Shown one piece after another: positions 23,830 through 32,350 of a stretch of DNA of 64,000 nucleotides. A model generated the notes under the pieces. It saw only the letters and a program-made list of their open reading frames with translations, was not told the DNA's origin and did no database searches. The stretch is from NCBI GenBank assembly GCA_963973455.1, contig CAXAZF010000005.1:1-64000 (forward strand), in the 5' to 3' direction. Source of the DNA: Marixanthomonas sp002364245. GTDB lineage: Bacteria > Bacteroidota > Bacteroidia > Flavobacteriales > Flavobacteriaceae. Both the position numbers and the translations under genes were made by a program. Position 1 is the stretch's first letter, and each line of letters begins with the position of its first letter.

Positions 23830-24204
23830 ATGAAACATAATATTTTCGCGTGGGTTGAAATACCTGTCAATAATATGGAGCGTGCCATTACATTTTATGA
23901 AAAAGTACTCAATGTAACCATAAAACCGGTAGATTTTGGTGGACTTAAAATGGGTTGGTTTCCTTTTGCTGAAGATGCTCCTGGCGCTGCCGGTACATTG
24001 ATAGAGCAGGAAAGTTATATTCCTAGCCAAGAAGGGCCGTTGGTTTATTTTTATAGTGAAGATGTTAAAATTGAACTTGATAGAGTAGAAGATGCTGGAG
24101 GAAAAATTTATCAAGAAAAGACCGAAATTTCTCCAGAGCACGGCTTTATGGCTGCTTTTATAGATTGCGAGGGAAATAGGGTAGCTTTGCATTCACAAAA
24201 ATAA
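23830..24204 (+). CDS. VOC superfamily (glyoxalase/bleomycin-resistance-like) protein
   Basis: 124 residues, the length of a single VOC module pair. It starts FAWVEIPVNNMERAITFYEK, the usual beta-strand then helix of this family, with LKMGWFPF at the end of the first beta-alpha-beta unit. The second unit ends HGFMAAFIDCEGNRVALHSQ, with the E-G-N motif. Acidic and His residues at the strand ends could bind a divalent metal. Substrate unknown: flavobacterial homologues of this type are simply VOC family proteins. Confidence 0.85.
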   Translation: MKHNIFAWVEIPVNNMERAITFYEKVLNVTIKPVDFGGLKMGWFPFAEDAPGAAGTLIEQESYIPSQEGPLVYFYSEDVKIELDRVEDAGGKIYQEKTEISPEHGFMAAFIDCEGNRVALHSQK

Positions 24205-24238
24205 CCGCTTTCTTTTCAGAAATTTTAAAAAACAAATA

Positions 24239-24811
24239 ATGAAATTAGTCTTTGCCACGCACAATAAAAATAAACTGAAAGAAGTAAAGGCCTTGCTTCC
24301 GCATCATTTTGAAATATTAAGCCTGACCGATATTGGTTGCAATGAAGAAATTCCTGAAACGGCCGATACCATTGAGGGCAATGCCATTTTAAAAGCTAAT
24401 TATGTGCGCGACAATTACGATTTAAGCTGTTTTGCAGATGACACTGGACTGGAAGTAGCTTCGTTAGATGGTGAACCCGGTGTGTATAGTGCTCGCTACG
24501 CAGGTGAGGATAAAAGTTCAGAAGCGAATATTGAAAAGCTTTTGAAAAATCTAGACGGAAAGAAAGACCGATCTGCCAGATTTAAAACAGCAATAGCCTT
24601 AACATTGAACAATTCCGAAGTATTATTTTTGGGTATCTGTGAAGGTGAAATTACCGCTGAAAAAAGAGGCGAAGGTGGTTTTGGTTACGACCCAATATTT
24701 AAACCAAATGGTTTTGAAGAGACTTTTGCCGAGATGAAGTTAACCCAAAAAAGTGAGATAGGCCATCGAGGTAAAGCCATGCACCAACTTATAGAATATC
24801 TTAGGGATTGA
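24239..24811 (+). CDS. rdgB: Non-canonical purine NTP pyrophosphatase (RdgB/HAM1)
   Basis: 190 residues. Hydrolyses dITP, XTP and dHAPTP to monophosphates, keeping deaminated purines out of DNA. N-terminal FATHNKNKLKEVKALLP is the nucleotide-binding start; FADDTGLEVASLDGEPGVYS holds the catalytic Asp/Asp metal ligands; GEGGFGYDPIFKP and ...SHRGKA-like IGHRGKAM complete the site. Full length and intact. It stands 34 bp after the VOC gene on the same strand. Confidence 0.95.
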   Translation: MKLVFATHNKNKLKEVKALLPHHFEILSLTDIGCNEEIPETADTIEGNAILKANYVRDNYDLSCFADDTGLEVASLDGEPGVYSARYAGEDKSSEANIEKLLKNLDGKKDRSARFKTAIALTLNNSEVLFLGICEGEITAEKRGEGGFGYDPIFKPNGFEETFAEMKLTQKSEIGHRGKAMHQLIEYLRD

Positions 24812-24887
24812 TATTGAGTTATTTGTTTTTAATTTTTTAAAATATAAAATAACTACTCCAAAGCATGTTTAAGTTATTTGTTAATAG

Positions 24888-24895
24888 TATCTTTG
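24888..24895 (+). promoter_or_regulatory. -7 box of the DEAD-box helicase gene
   Basis: TATCTTTG matches TAnnTTTG and predicts transcription from about 24902, leaving a roughly 100-nt leader before the ATG at 25001. The -33 region (TTTA near 24868) is a partial match. Confidence 0.55.
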
Positions 24896-24929
24896 CCGCT
24901 TCAAAAAAAATTCTCAGGGTGAGGGTTTT

Positions 24930-24985
24930 GTGTTGAAGAGAAGCCCAAGGTTTAATAGTCGTTTGCTTCCAACCAACACGCAAAC
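24930..24985 (+). promoter_or_regulatory. Structured leader of the DEAD-box helicase mRNA, two exclusive foldings
   Basis: Two structures compete. Form A pairs GTGTTG (24930-24935) with CAACAC (24974-24979) and GAAGC (24940-24944) with GCTTC (24965-24969), separated by a symmetric 4x4 internal loop. Form B is a local hairpin GTTTGC (24961-24966) with GCAAAC (24980-24985). They share bases, so both cannot form. The structure ends 15 nt before the start codon. A temperature-sensitive or autoregulatory leader would fit an RNA helicase, but this is inference. Confidence 0.4.
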
Positions 24986-25000
24986 ATTTTAAACCATTTT

Positions 25001-26767
25001 ATGGCTACATTTAAAGAATTAGGCCTTGAAGACAACTTACTTCAGGCCATTACCGACATGGGTTTTGAAACCCCATCAGACGTACAAGAAAAAACAATCC
25101 CAATCTTACTTGAAAGAGAAACCGACATTGTTTCTTTGGCACAAACCGGAACCGGTAAAACAGCTGCATTCGGATTTCCAATGCTTCAAAAAATACAGAT
25201 AGAAAGCCGCACTACACAAGGGCTTATCCTTTCGCCAACACGCGAGCTGTGTTTACAAATAACCAAAGAACTGGAAAGCTACGGAAAGCATAAAAAAGGC
25301 CTTAACGTAGTTGCCATTTATGGTGGTGCAAGCATTACGGATCAAGCACGCCAAATTAAAAAAGGCGCCCAAATTATTGTTGCTACACCAGGTAGAATGA
25401 AAGATATGATAGGCCGTGGGATGATCGATATTTCAAAAATTGAATATTGTGTGCTAGATGAAGCTGATGAAATGCTCAACATGGGCTTTTACGAAGATAT
25501 TACTGAAATATTATCACATTCCCCAAAAGATAAAAGCACGTGGCTTTTTAGTGCAACCATGCCAAAAGACGTTGCAAAGATTGCTAAAAAGTTTATGCAC
25601 AGCCCGGTTGAAATTACCGTGGGAAGCAGAAACGTAGGTACCGAAAATGTTTCGCACGAATACTATTTAGTTAATGCGAGAGATCGTTACTTAGCATTAA
25701 AGCGTTTGGCCGATGCGAATCCTGATATTTTTTCAGTAGTGTTTTGCCGTACCAAACGAGATACTCAAAAAGTAGCTGAAAAATTAATTGAAGATGGTTA
25801 CAATGCAGCTGCAATACACGGAGATTTAAGTCAGAATCAGCGTGACTTGGTAATGAAATCATTCCGTACGCGTCAAATTCAAATGTTGGTTGCGACCGAT
25901 GTTGCTGCACGTGGTATTGATGTTGACGATATTACACACGTAATCAACTACCAATTACCTGATGAAATTGAAACATATACACACCGTAGTGGTCGTACGG
26001 GTCGTGCTGGTAAGAGTGGTGTTTCTATGGTGATTGTCTCAAAAAGTGAACTTAGAAAAATTAAGAGCATTGAAAAAATCATTCAGAGAAGTTTTACTAA
26101 AAAAGAAGTTCCAAGCGGGATGGAAATTTGTGAAACACAACTGTTCCATTTGGCCAATAGTATAAAGAACACAGAAGTAAACCACGAAATAGATCCTTAT
26201 CTTCCAAATATCAACGAAGTGCTGGAAGGTTTCAGTAAAGAAGAATTGATTAAGAAAGTCTTTTCGGTAGAGTTTACCCGTTTTTACAATTATTATAAAA
26301 ACGAGAAGGACTTAAACTCTGCTGTAGGTGATACTTCGGTAGGGAACAGCGAAGACAGTGTGCGTTATTTCATTAATATTGGTGGGCGCGATGACTTTAA
26401 CTGGATGAGCCTGAAAGATTTCTTAAAAGATTTACTTAATTTAGGGCAAGATGATGTATTCCGCGTTGATGTAAAAGATTCATTCTCTTTTTTCAATACT
26501 GATAAAAAGCATCAAGATTTGGTGATGAACATATTTAACGACTTCAAGTTAGATGGTCGTAATATTTCAGTAGAAATAAGTAAGGACGGTCGTAAAAAAG
26601 GCGGCGGACGTAGTGGCGGAAGAAGCGGCGGTAAGGGCCGTGGAAAAGGAAACCGAGGCGGAAAAAGTTTTGATGGCGGTGGATCCAAATTTAAAGGAAA
26701 AAGCCGTAGAAGAAGTGAACGTCCTTCAGGAAAAGGTACAGGAGGAAAGCGTAGAAGACGTAACTAA
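25001..26767 (+). CDS. DEAD-box RNA helicase with DbpA-type RNA-binding domain
   Basis: 588 residues, ATP-dependent RNA helicase of the CsdA/DeaD group, likely for ribosome assembly and cold growth. Helicase motifs in order: Q-motif PSDVQEKTIP, I AQTGTGKT, Ia PTREL, Ib TPGR, II DEAD, III SAT, IV/V DVAARGID, VI HRSGRTGRAGK. A DbpA-like RRM follows at about residues 440-525 (YFINIGGRDDFNWMSLKDFL). The last 60 residues are a Gly/Arg/Lys-rich tail (GGGRSGGRSGGKGRGKG) for non-specific RNA contact. Transcribed from its own promoter through a folded leader. Confidence 0.95.
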   Translation: MATFKELGLEDNLLQAITDMGFETPSDVQEKTIPILLERETDIVSLAQTGTGKTAAFGFPMLQKIQIESRTTQGLILSPTRELCLQITKELESYGKHKKGLNVVAIYGGASITDQARQIKKGAQIIVATPGRMKDMIGRGMIDISKIEYCVLDEADEMLNMGFYEDITEILSHSPKDKSTWLFSATMPKDVAKIAKKFMHSPVEITVGSRNVGTENVSHEYYLVNARDRYLALKRLADANPDIFSVVFCRTKRDTQKVAEKLIEDGYNAAAIHGDLSQNQRDLVMKSFRTRQIQMLVATDVAARGIDVDDITHVINYQLPDEIETYTHRSGRTGRAGKSGVSMVIVSKSELRKIKSIEKIIQRSFTKKEVPSGMEICETQLFHLANSIKNTEVNHEIDPYLPNINEVLEGFSKEELIKKVFSVEFTRFYNYYKNEKDLNSAVGDTSVGNSEDSVRYFINIGGRDDFNWMSLKDFLKDLLNLGQDDVFRVDVKDSFSFFNTDKKHQDLVMNIFNDFKLDGRNISVEISKDGRKKGGGRSGGRSGGKGRGKGNRGGKSFDGGGSKFKGKSRRRSERPSGKGTGGKRRRRN

Positions 26768-26844
26768 AAAAAATAAATTAGCCTACTTTTGAAACTTTGG
26801 CACGGATTTATCGTCTATCTTATATAAATTTACCCCAATTAGTT

Positions 26845-27612
26845 ATGAAAAAGCACATTCTACTTTTATTATTTTGTTTACTAACAGCTTTTGCCTTTTC
26901 GCAAGAAAGCGAACCAATTAAAGGAAAGGTGCTTAGTAGTGCAAACGATGAGCCTTTAGAAAATGTGAACATTGTTAATCTAAATGAAGTTATTGGTACA
27001 ACTACTGATATTGAGGGTGACTTTTCAATCCGTGCCAAGGTTAACGACACATTATACTTTAGTTATTTAGGGTATAAATCCATCAGGGTTCGGGTGACAA
27101 ATGACTGGTTAAAGTTTGGTGATATTAAAGTAAAAATGACCGAATTAGGTATCGCACTTGAAGAAGTTGTTGTAAAACCAGTACAACTCACTGGATATGT
27201 AGAGGTGGATGCTAAAATTATTCCTATTTACGATAATTATCGATACCGTATATCTGGTTTAAGTTCTGGTTATGAGGGCGGAAGCAAACAGCCAGGCGCT
27301 GTTACCAAGGTGTTGAGTGCAATTTTCAATCCGGCAGATTTTCTCTATAATGTCTTTGGAAAACGGCCTAAACAGATGCGAAAGCTCCGTAAAATGAAAC
27401 AAGACGATGAGATTAGAAATCTATTGGCAAGTAAGTACGACCGGGAGACCTTAATGGCTGTACTACAATTAGAACGGGTTGATATTGATGAAATATTGAA
27501 CAATTGCAACTATTCTGAAAGTTTTATAAAAACGGCAAACGATCTTCAAATACTGGATGCCATTAGTGAATGCTATGAAGAGTATCGTGTAATAAACCGG
27601 GAAAAAGGTTGA
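26845..27612 (+). CDS. Exported protein with carboxypeptidase-regulatory-like (CarboxypepD_reg) domain
   Basis: 255 residues from the ATG at 26845 (MKKHILLLLFCLLTAFAFSQ, a clean signal peptide). The frame continues upstream to a TTG at 26797 but that would bury the signal peptide, so it is rejected. Residues about 22-105 form the beta-sandwich PF13715-like domain: IKGKVLSSANDEPLENVNIV, then GTTTDIEGDFSIRA and DTLYFSYLGYKS. The remaining 150 residues are helical and basic (KRPKQMRKLRKMKQD). Similar proteins occur with TonB receptors, but none is adjacent. Role unknown. Confidence 0.82.
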   Translation: MKKHILLLLFCLLTAFAFSQESEPIKGKVLSSANDEPLENVNIVNLNEVIGTTTDIEGDFSIRAKVNDTLYFSYLGYKSIRVRVTNDWLKFGDIKVKMTELGIALEEVVVKPVQLTGYVEVDAKIIPIYDNYRYRISGLSSGYEGGSKQPGAVTKVLSAIFNPADFLYNVFGKRPKQMRKLRKMKQDDEIRNLLASKYDRETLMAVLQLERVDIDEILNNCNYSESFIKTANDLQILDAISECYEEYRVINREKG

Positions 27613-27683
27613 TTTAGCAAGTTGTTATGAAAATTCTGAAATAAGTTTAATTATCTTGAAGTTTTTCAGAAACACAACATTGC

Positions 27684-29048
27684 ATGAAACAGATAATAGA
27701 AGACCAAAAATCTTTCTTCAATACTCACACTACAAAAAACATTGACTTTAGGATAAAACAGCTTGATGCCTTACAAGCTGTTTTAAAAGACAATGAATCA
27801 CTTTTAAATGAAGCTATCTACACAGACTTCAAAAAATCTGAATTTGATACCTATGTAAGTGAACTAGCTTTATTGTACAGCGATATAAAAGAAGCTAAAG
27901 GCAATATAAAGAAATGGTCTCGCCGAAAACGAGTTTCCACTAATTTATTAAACTTTCCAGCCAGCAGTTACATCATTCCTGAGCCATTAGGCGTTTGCTT
28001 AGTAATTGGCGCATGGAACTATCCGTATCAACTTTCTTTTGCACCAGTTGTAGCAGCGTTAGCAGCAGGAAATACTGTGATTTTAAAACCCAGTGAGCTA
28101 CCTTCAAAAACAAGTGAGGTAATGGCAAAATTGGTTAATGAAAATTTTGACCCCAATGCATTTAAAGTGATTGAAGGCGGCGTTTCTGAAACTACAGAGC
28201 TTTTAAAACAAAATTTTGATAAAATATTCTTTACTGGAAGCACCAAAGTAGGGAAGATTGTCTATAAAGCTGCTGCTGAAAATCTGACGCCTGTAACTTT
28301 GGAAATGGGTGGTAAAAGTCCGGCATTTGTTACCGAAGATTGTAATTTGAAAATGACGGTAAAACGCATGATGTGGGCAAAGTTTTTAAATGCAGGCCAA
28401 ACGTGTATTGCACCAGACTATGTAATGGTACATGAAAAGGTAAAAGAAGAATTTTTAGAACTTGCAAAAGCGGAGATTAAAGAAGAACACTTTCAATTTG
28501 AAAACGATAATTATGTTCAGATTATCAACAACGATAATTTTGACCGTTTAGCCGCAATGATAAAACCCAATCAAGTGTATTATGGCGGAAAGGTTAACAA
28601 AAAAGACCGCTACATTCAGCCTACAATTCTTCAAAATGTTTCATTTGAAGATCCCGTCATGCAAGAAGAGATTTTCGGTCCTATTTTACCAGTGATTGGT
28701 TATAAAAATATAGATGAAGCAATTACTGAAGTGCGAAAATTTCCGAAGCCATTGTCTTGTTATGTTTTTACCAAGGATAAAAAAGCAAAACATAAAATAT
28801 TGAATGATATTACATTTGGAGGAGGAGCAATAAATGATGCCGTGATGCATATTTCGAATCCAAAACTACCTTTTGGTGGCGTAGGGCAGAGTGGAATAGG
28901 TAACTACCACGGTAAAGCAGGTTTTGACTGTTTTACACACTATAAAAGTATTCTTGACAAACCTACGTGGTTAGAATTACCCATAAAATACTATCCTCAT
29001 ACCAATAGAAAATTGAAATGGATCAAGCGGATGATGAAATTTCAATAA
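27684..29048 (+). CDS. Aldehyde dehydrogenase (ALDH3-like, NAD(P)+)
   Basis: 454 residues, oxidises aldehydes to acids. The NAD-binding part has GAWNYPYQLSFAPVVAALAA and the FTGSTKVGKIVY loop; the general base Glu is in TLEMGGKSP and the catalytic Cys in NAGQTCIAPDYV. The short length, the early WNYP motif and the C-terminal PFGGVGQSGIGNYHGKAGFD region are those of class-3 fatty-aldehyde-type enzymes. It carries no obvious membrane anchor at the C-terminus. Single gene between the CarboxypepD_reg protein and the first signalling cassette. Confidence 0.95.
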   Translation: MKQIIEDQKSFFNTHTTKNIDFRIKQLDALQAVLKDNESLLNEAIYTDFKKSEFDTYVSELALLYSDIKEAKGNIKKWSRRKRVSTNLLNFPASSYIIPEPLGVCLVIGAWNYPYQLSFAPVVAALAAGNTVILKPSELPSKTSEVMAKLVNENFDPNAFKVIEGGVSETTELLKQNFDKIFFTGSTKVGKIVYKAAAENLTPVTLEMGGKSPAFVTEDCNLKMTVKRMMWAKFLNAGQTCIAPDYVMVHEKVKEEFLELAKAEIKEEHFQFENDNYVQIINNDNFDRLAAMIKPNQVYYGGKVNKKDRYIQPTILQNVSFEDPVMQEEIFGPILPVIGYKNIDEAITEVRKFPKPLSCYVFTKDKKAKHKILNDITFGGGAINDAVMHISNPKLPFGGVGQSGIGNYHGKAGFDCFTHYKSILDKPTWLELPIKYYPHTNRKLKWIKRMMKFQ

Positions 29049-29123
29049 CATCTTCAAATATGACCCACAAAGTCCATAAATATGAGGTTAATTTAAGTTA
29101 GTTTTCATAAAAAGGTTTCTTAC

Positions 29124-29147
29124 TTTTATACTTTACTAACCAAAATT
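29124..29147 (+). promoter_or_regulatory. Conserved leader elements of signalling cassette 1
   Basis: TTTTATAC (29124-29131) and the 13-mer ACTAACCAAAATT (29135-29147) precede the small-protein gene by 7 bp. Both strings occur again in front of the paralogous gene of cassette 2 (48285-48292 and 48305-48317), again 6-7 bp before ATGAGC. They are candidates for a shared binding site or leader. Confidence 0.5.
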
Positions 29148-29154
29148 TCTATTT

Positions 29155-29532
29155 ATGAGCCAACAAGACAACTCAATTTCATTACAAACAGCCCAAGATT
29201 GGACCACCGAATGGCGCTCCGTAGAATCTACTTACAATAAACACAATGAATGCAATGGATTTTTAATACCTGCAGAAGATTTGCAAGCTGTTTTAGATGA
29301 AATGGAAGATCAAAAAGGCACAAAAAAGGTCCGTGCTTATTTAGGAGTAGATCCTACAACCAATGAAGAAAAATTAATTTTTGTAGCAACACAGCCTGAC
29401 GATCAACATGATGGTAGTATTATTTATCGCGATATGATAAATGGATACAACGGCTTACAAACAGGAGGTAAACTATATGATTTCACCTACCCAGACCCAC
29501 CAGCCTCCGATCCTTTAAGTCCTTTGAATTAA
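29155..29532 (+). CDS. Small soluble protein of an unnamed family, cassette 1
   Basis: 125 residues, acidic, no signal peptide or membrane helix. It is homologous to the 118-residue protein at 48324: shared features by eye are IS(L/V)-x-x-AQ near residue 10, a Trp, an F-hh-x-x-x-(E/D)-L-Q-x-hLD stretch (FLIPAEDLQAVLDEM here), R-x-Y (VRAYLGVD), an IF-A strand (LIFVATQPDD), YN-x-hx-L-x-(S/T)GG, and a Pro-rich tail (PDPPASDPLSPLN). I recognise no named domain. It is followed 8 bp later by a 7-TM gene, then by another, a kinase and a response regulator. A ligand, signal or adaptor for that system is the natural guess, unproven. Confidence 0.75.
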   Translation: MSQQDNSISLQTAQDWTTEWRSVESTYNKHNECNGFLIPAEDLQAVLDEMEDQKGTKKVRAYLGVDPTTNEEKLIFVATQPDDQHDGSIIYRDMINGYNGLQTGGKLYDFTYPDPPASDPLSPLN

Positions 29533-29540
29533 AGTGCTGA

Positions 29541-30185
29541 ATGGAACTATTTGAAGTTTTAGGAAAAGTAGGGATAATAGTTGTTATTATTAATACTTGT
29601 TTCTTTTTTAAAAGCTTTACCTATAACAGTAAGGATTTTAAAATTTTCACTTATTACCTGTTGTTGATTTCTATTATTCAAGTAATTAGTTATAGTATAC
29701 ATTTAATTTCAGGGTATAATCTGTTTATGTCTAATGTATATATTATTGTTCAATTTGCAGTCTTGACCCTTTTTTTTCGTGAATTACTGAAATTGAAAAT
29801 ACTTTTATATATAGGTGTTTTGGTACTTGTTTTTTTAGGGTATCAATATGTAAGTGATTTTTCTTTATTCTTAAAATATAATTCTATCGGTATTGCCTTA
29901 ACGCAAGGGATTATTGCAGTATATGCTCTATTATACTTTTACTTTTCACTGACTAAAAAAGATTCAAAGTTCTTGTTAATCAACTTGGGCGTTTTTCTAT
30001 ATATGATTAGTAGTAGTCTAATTTTGGCATCGGGAAATTTAGTGTTCAATTTCGATTTAATTTCGAAAGAAGACTATATATTATTGCTAACCTTGAATAG
30101 TGTTTTCTATATTATTTTTCAAATTTTGGTTTTTATCGCTTGGTATAGAAATTTTAGGAAAAAATCCATAAGTTATGTAAGCTAA
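29541..30185 (+). CDS. 7-TM membrane protein, cassette 1, copy A
   Basis: 214 residues, about seven hydrophobic helices (near 8-26, 35-55, 64-80, 86-103, 115-136, 143-163, 178-200), with basic residues at the C-terminus (YRNFRKKS). It is clearly paralogous to the next gene: both have (A/T)-h-TQGII-h-h-Y and ASGNLVFN at matching positions, and both are exactly 214 residues. There are no Cys/His motifs suggestive of an AgrB-like protease. Given its place before a kinase with only one membrane helix, it may be the sensor. The stop overlaps the next ATG (TAATG). Confidence 0.75.
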   Translation: MELFEVLGKVGIIVVIINTCFFFKSFTYNSKDFKIFTYYLLLISIIQVISYSIHLISGYNLFMSNVYIIVQFAVLTLFFRELLKLKILLYIGVLVLVFLGYQYVSDFSLFLKYNSIGIALTQGIIAVYALLYFYFSLTKKDSKFLLINLGVFLYMISSSLILASGNLVFNFDLISKEDYILLLTLNSVFYIIFQILVFIAWYRNFRKKSISYVS

Positions 30186-30829
30186 TGGATACGTTGTTTG
30201 ATATTCTAAGTGATTTAGCCATAGCATTTTGTGTATTAAATGCGCTTCTTTATATATTTTGGCTGAAAGAAAATAACAAGGCTTTTAAAATATTCGCAGT
30301 TTATTTAGTTGTAATAGCTGTTATACAGCTTAATGCATCGTACCTCAAACTTATTATTCCAATAAACAACAATCTTTTTCTCTTTCATTTTTACTACATT
30401 CTGCAGTTTATTTTTCTTACATTTTTTTATTTTGAGCTTTTGAAACAAAAATGGATGTATGTTGTTTTGGGGATAGTTCTAGGGATTATCACATTTCAGT
30501 TTATTGAAACCCCAGCTATGTTTTTTCGCTACAATCCATTAGGCGTTACAATCACCCAGGGTATTATTGTAATATATTCAGTTCTCTTTTTTTATAAATA
30601 CCTACACGAAACAAATGAATTTCTTATCATTAACATAGGTCTATTTTTCTATTTACTGTCTAGTATTCTAATTTTTGCCTCTGGTAACCTCGTGTTTAAT
30701 ATGGAATTAATTACAGAGTATGGTTATCACCTATTATTGAACTTAAATAATGTACTCTATCTTGGACTTCAATTTCTTATCTTCGTGACATGGTGGAAGA
30801 ATTATTATTCCAAGAAGACTATCAAATAG
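30185..30829 (+). CDS. 7-TM membrane protein, cassette 1, copy B
   Basis: 214 residues with seven predicted helices; a tandem duplicate of the preceding gene, now well diverged but with VTITQGIIVIYSVLFF and ASGNLVFN retained. Its 3' end overlaps the kinase gene by 40 bp in a different frame, so production of kinase and membrane protein is tightly linked. No enzymatic motif is visible. In cassette 2 there is only one membrane protein, so either a duplication happened here or a loss there. Confidence 0.75.
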   Translation: MDTLFDILSDLAIAFCVLNALLYIFWLKENNKAFKIFAVYLVVIAVIQLNASYLKLIIPINNNLFLFHFYYILQFIFLTFFYFELLKQKWMYVVLGIVLGIITFQFIETPAMFFRYNPLGVTITQGIIVIYSVLFFYKYLHETNEFLIINIGLFFYLLSSILIFASGNLVFNMELITEYGYHLLLNLNNVLYLGLQFLIFVTWWKNYYSKKTIK

Positions 30830-31608
30830 TCGACCTTATCCTCATTGCCATTGCCCTTTTGGTAGCAATGGCGGTAGCTATTATTTTGTTTTTTTACTTT
30901 TCAAGAAAACGGATTATTAAAAGTGAACTGGAAAAGGCAAACTTGAAAATTGCCAATCAAAAAAAAATACTACAAACTACCCTAATCACCCAAGAAGAGG
31001 AGCGAAAGCGAATTGCTCAAGACTTGCACGATGCCATTAGTTCAAAACTCAACATTGTTTCATTAAATGCTAACATGTTGTCATTAAAAGATATTTCTTC
31101 TGAAGAAACAAACAAAATAGCCACTAGTATTTTAAAGGTAACCGGAAACGTTTTGGAAAGCTCCCGAAAGATTGCTCACGATTTGTTGCCACCTACTTTA
31201 GATAAATTCGGGTTGGAAGCTGCCCTAGAAGAGTTGTGCGAAGAAGTTGCCGAAACCAATAGCTTTGAGGTAGATTGTAATTTACAATATCCAGAACATT
31301 TTCTTGGCAAAGATAAAGAGCTACATGTATTTCGTATTGTGCAAGAGCTGTTCAATAACTCCATAAAATACTCTGAAGCAACAAATCTAACTTTAAAAAC
31401 CGAAATGGAAGGAAAACAACTACTTCTGTACTATTCCGATAATGGAAAAGGGTTTGATGTTTCAACAGCTAAAAAATCAAAAGGACTGGGGATGAGCGGC
31501 ATTGAAAACCGTGTTGCCATTTTAAATGCAACTCATACTTTATTATCCTCTCCAAATAATGGAATTTCTGTAACTTTAGCCTTAAACCCCGGTAACGATG
31601 AAAATTAA
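30790..31608 (+). CDS. Sensor histidine kinase, HisKA_3 type, cassette 1
   Basis: 272 residues: one N-terminal membrane helix (about 15-37), a coiled coil, then the NarX/DesK-type dimerisation domain with phospho-acceptor His80 in RIAQDLHDAI, and an HATPase_c domain with the N-box FNNSIKYS, G1 box DNGKGFDV and G2 box GLGMSGIENR. There is no extracytoplasmic sensor domain, so input must come from a partner, most simply the 7-TM proteins encoded upstream. The start overlaps the 7-TM gene by 40 bp and the end overlaps the regulator gene by 11 bp. Confidence 0.93.
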   Translation: MVEELLFQEDYQIVDLILIAIALLVAMAVAIILFFYFSRKRIIKSELEKANLKIANQKKILQTTLITQEEERKRIAQDLHDAISSKLNIVSLNANMLSLKDISSEETNKIATSILKVTGNVLESSRKIAHDLLPPTLDKFGLEAALEELCEEVAETNSFEVDCNLQYPEHFLGKDKELHVFRIVQELFNNSIKYSEATNLTLKTEMEGKQLLLYYSDNGKGFDVSTAKKSKGLGMSGIENRVAILNATHTLLSSPNNGISVTLALNPGNDEN

Positions 31609-32266
31609 CGTAGTAATTGCAGATGATGAAGAACTGTTTAGAGTAGGGATGGTGCATATTCTCTCCCGTGATTCGGCTATAGAAATTATATATCAGGCCA
31701 GTAACGGTAGTGAGTTGCTAGACTATCTTGCAAGTTGTGAGCAATTACCCGATATAATCATTACCGATATAAAAATGCCCGAACTCAATGGCGTAGAGGC
31801 CACAAAGGCGATACACCAGGCTTATGGGGAAATAGGTATAATTGCACTTACAACATACAACACCAAACCTTTCATTAGAAACATGATCGATGTAGGAGCC
31901 AGTGCTTACTTAGTGAAAAACTCCCCACCTGAAAAAGTACTGCACACCATAAAACAAGTGTTTTATAATGGTTTTTATTATGATAAGCACGTAATGGAAG
32001 TAGTTAACAGCAAAAAGAAGGGTGGCAAATACAATGATAAAACCGTTTTTGACGGCGACTTTTTAACCGAAAGGGAAACGGAGGTTTTGGAGTTAATATG
32101 TAAACAACACAAAACCGCTGAAATTGGTAAAAAACTATTTATAAGTCCTAGGACTGTAGAAGTACACCGCAAAAACCTGCTGGACAAAACTGGAGTTAAA
32201 AATGTGGCAGGCCTTGTTATATTTGCAATTAAAAACGAATTAGTGCCCCCAATAATCATTGAATAG
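31598..32266 (+). CDS. LuxR/NarL-type response regulator, cassette 1
   Basis: 222 residues. Receiver domain with acidic pocket ADDEE, phospho-acceptor Asp57 in IITDIKMPELNG, and the conserved Thr/Lys (LTTYN, LVKNSP). The C-terminal LuxR helix-turn-helix begins LTERETEVLELICKQHKTAE and contains ISPRTVEVHRKNLLDKTGVKN. Partner of the kinase just upstream (11-bp overlap). The repeated 13-mer in front of both cassettes is a candidate target. It is the last gene of its operon, followed by a hairpin. Confidence 0.94.
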   Translation: MKINVVIADDEELFRVGMVHILSRDSAIEIIYQASNGSELLDYLASCEQLPDIIITDIKMPELNGVEATKAIHQAYGEIGIIALTTYNTKPFIRNMIDVGASAYLVKNSPPEKVLHTIKQVFYNGFYYDKHVMEVVNSKKKGGKYNDKTVFDGDFLTERETEVLELICKQHKTAEIGKKLFISPRTVEVHRKNLLDKTGVKNVAGLVIFAIKNELVPPIIIE

Positions 32267-32289
32267 AAGTCTGCCCCACTTTTATAAGA

Positions 32290-32324
32290 TACAAAAAAGG
32301 GGCTGAAAATTATTTCAGCCCCTT
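32290..32324 (-). terminator. Terminator of the YCF48/T9SS gene
   Basis: AAGGGGCTGAAA (32297-32308) pairs with TTTCAGCCCCTT (32313-32324); on the minus strand the stem runs into a T6 tract. On the plus strand the T run is lacking, so termination of the cassette 1 transcript there would be weaker. Confidence 0.8.
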
Positions 32325-32350
32325 AACACTAATCTAAACTCTAATTTATT

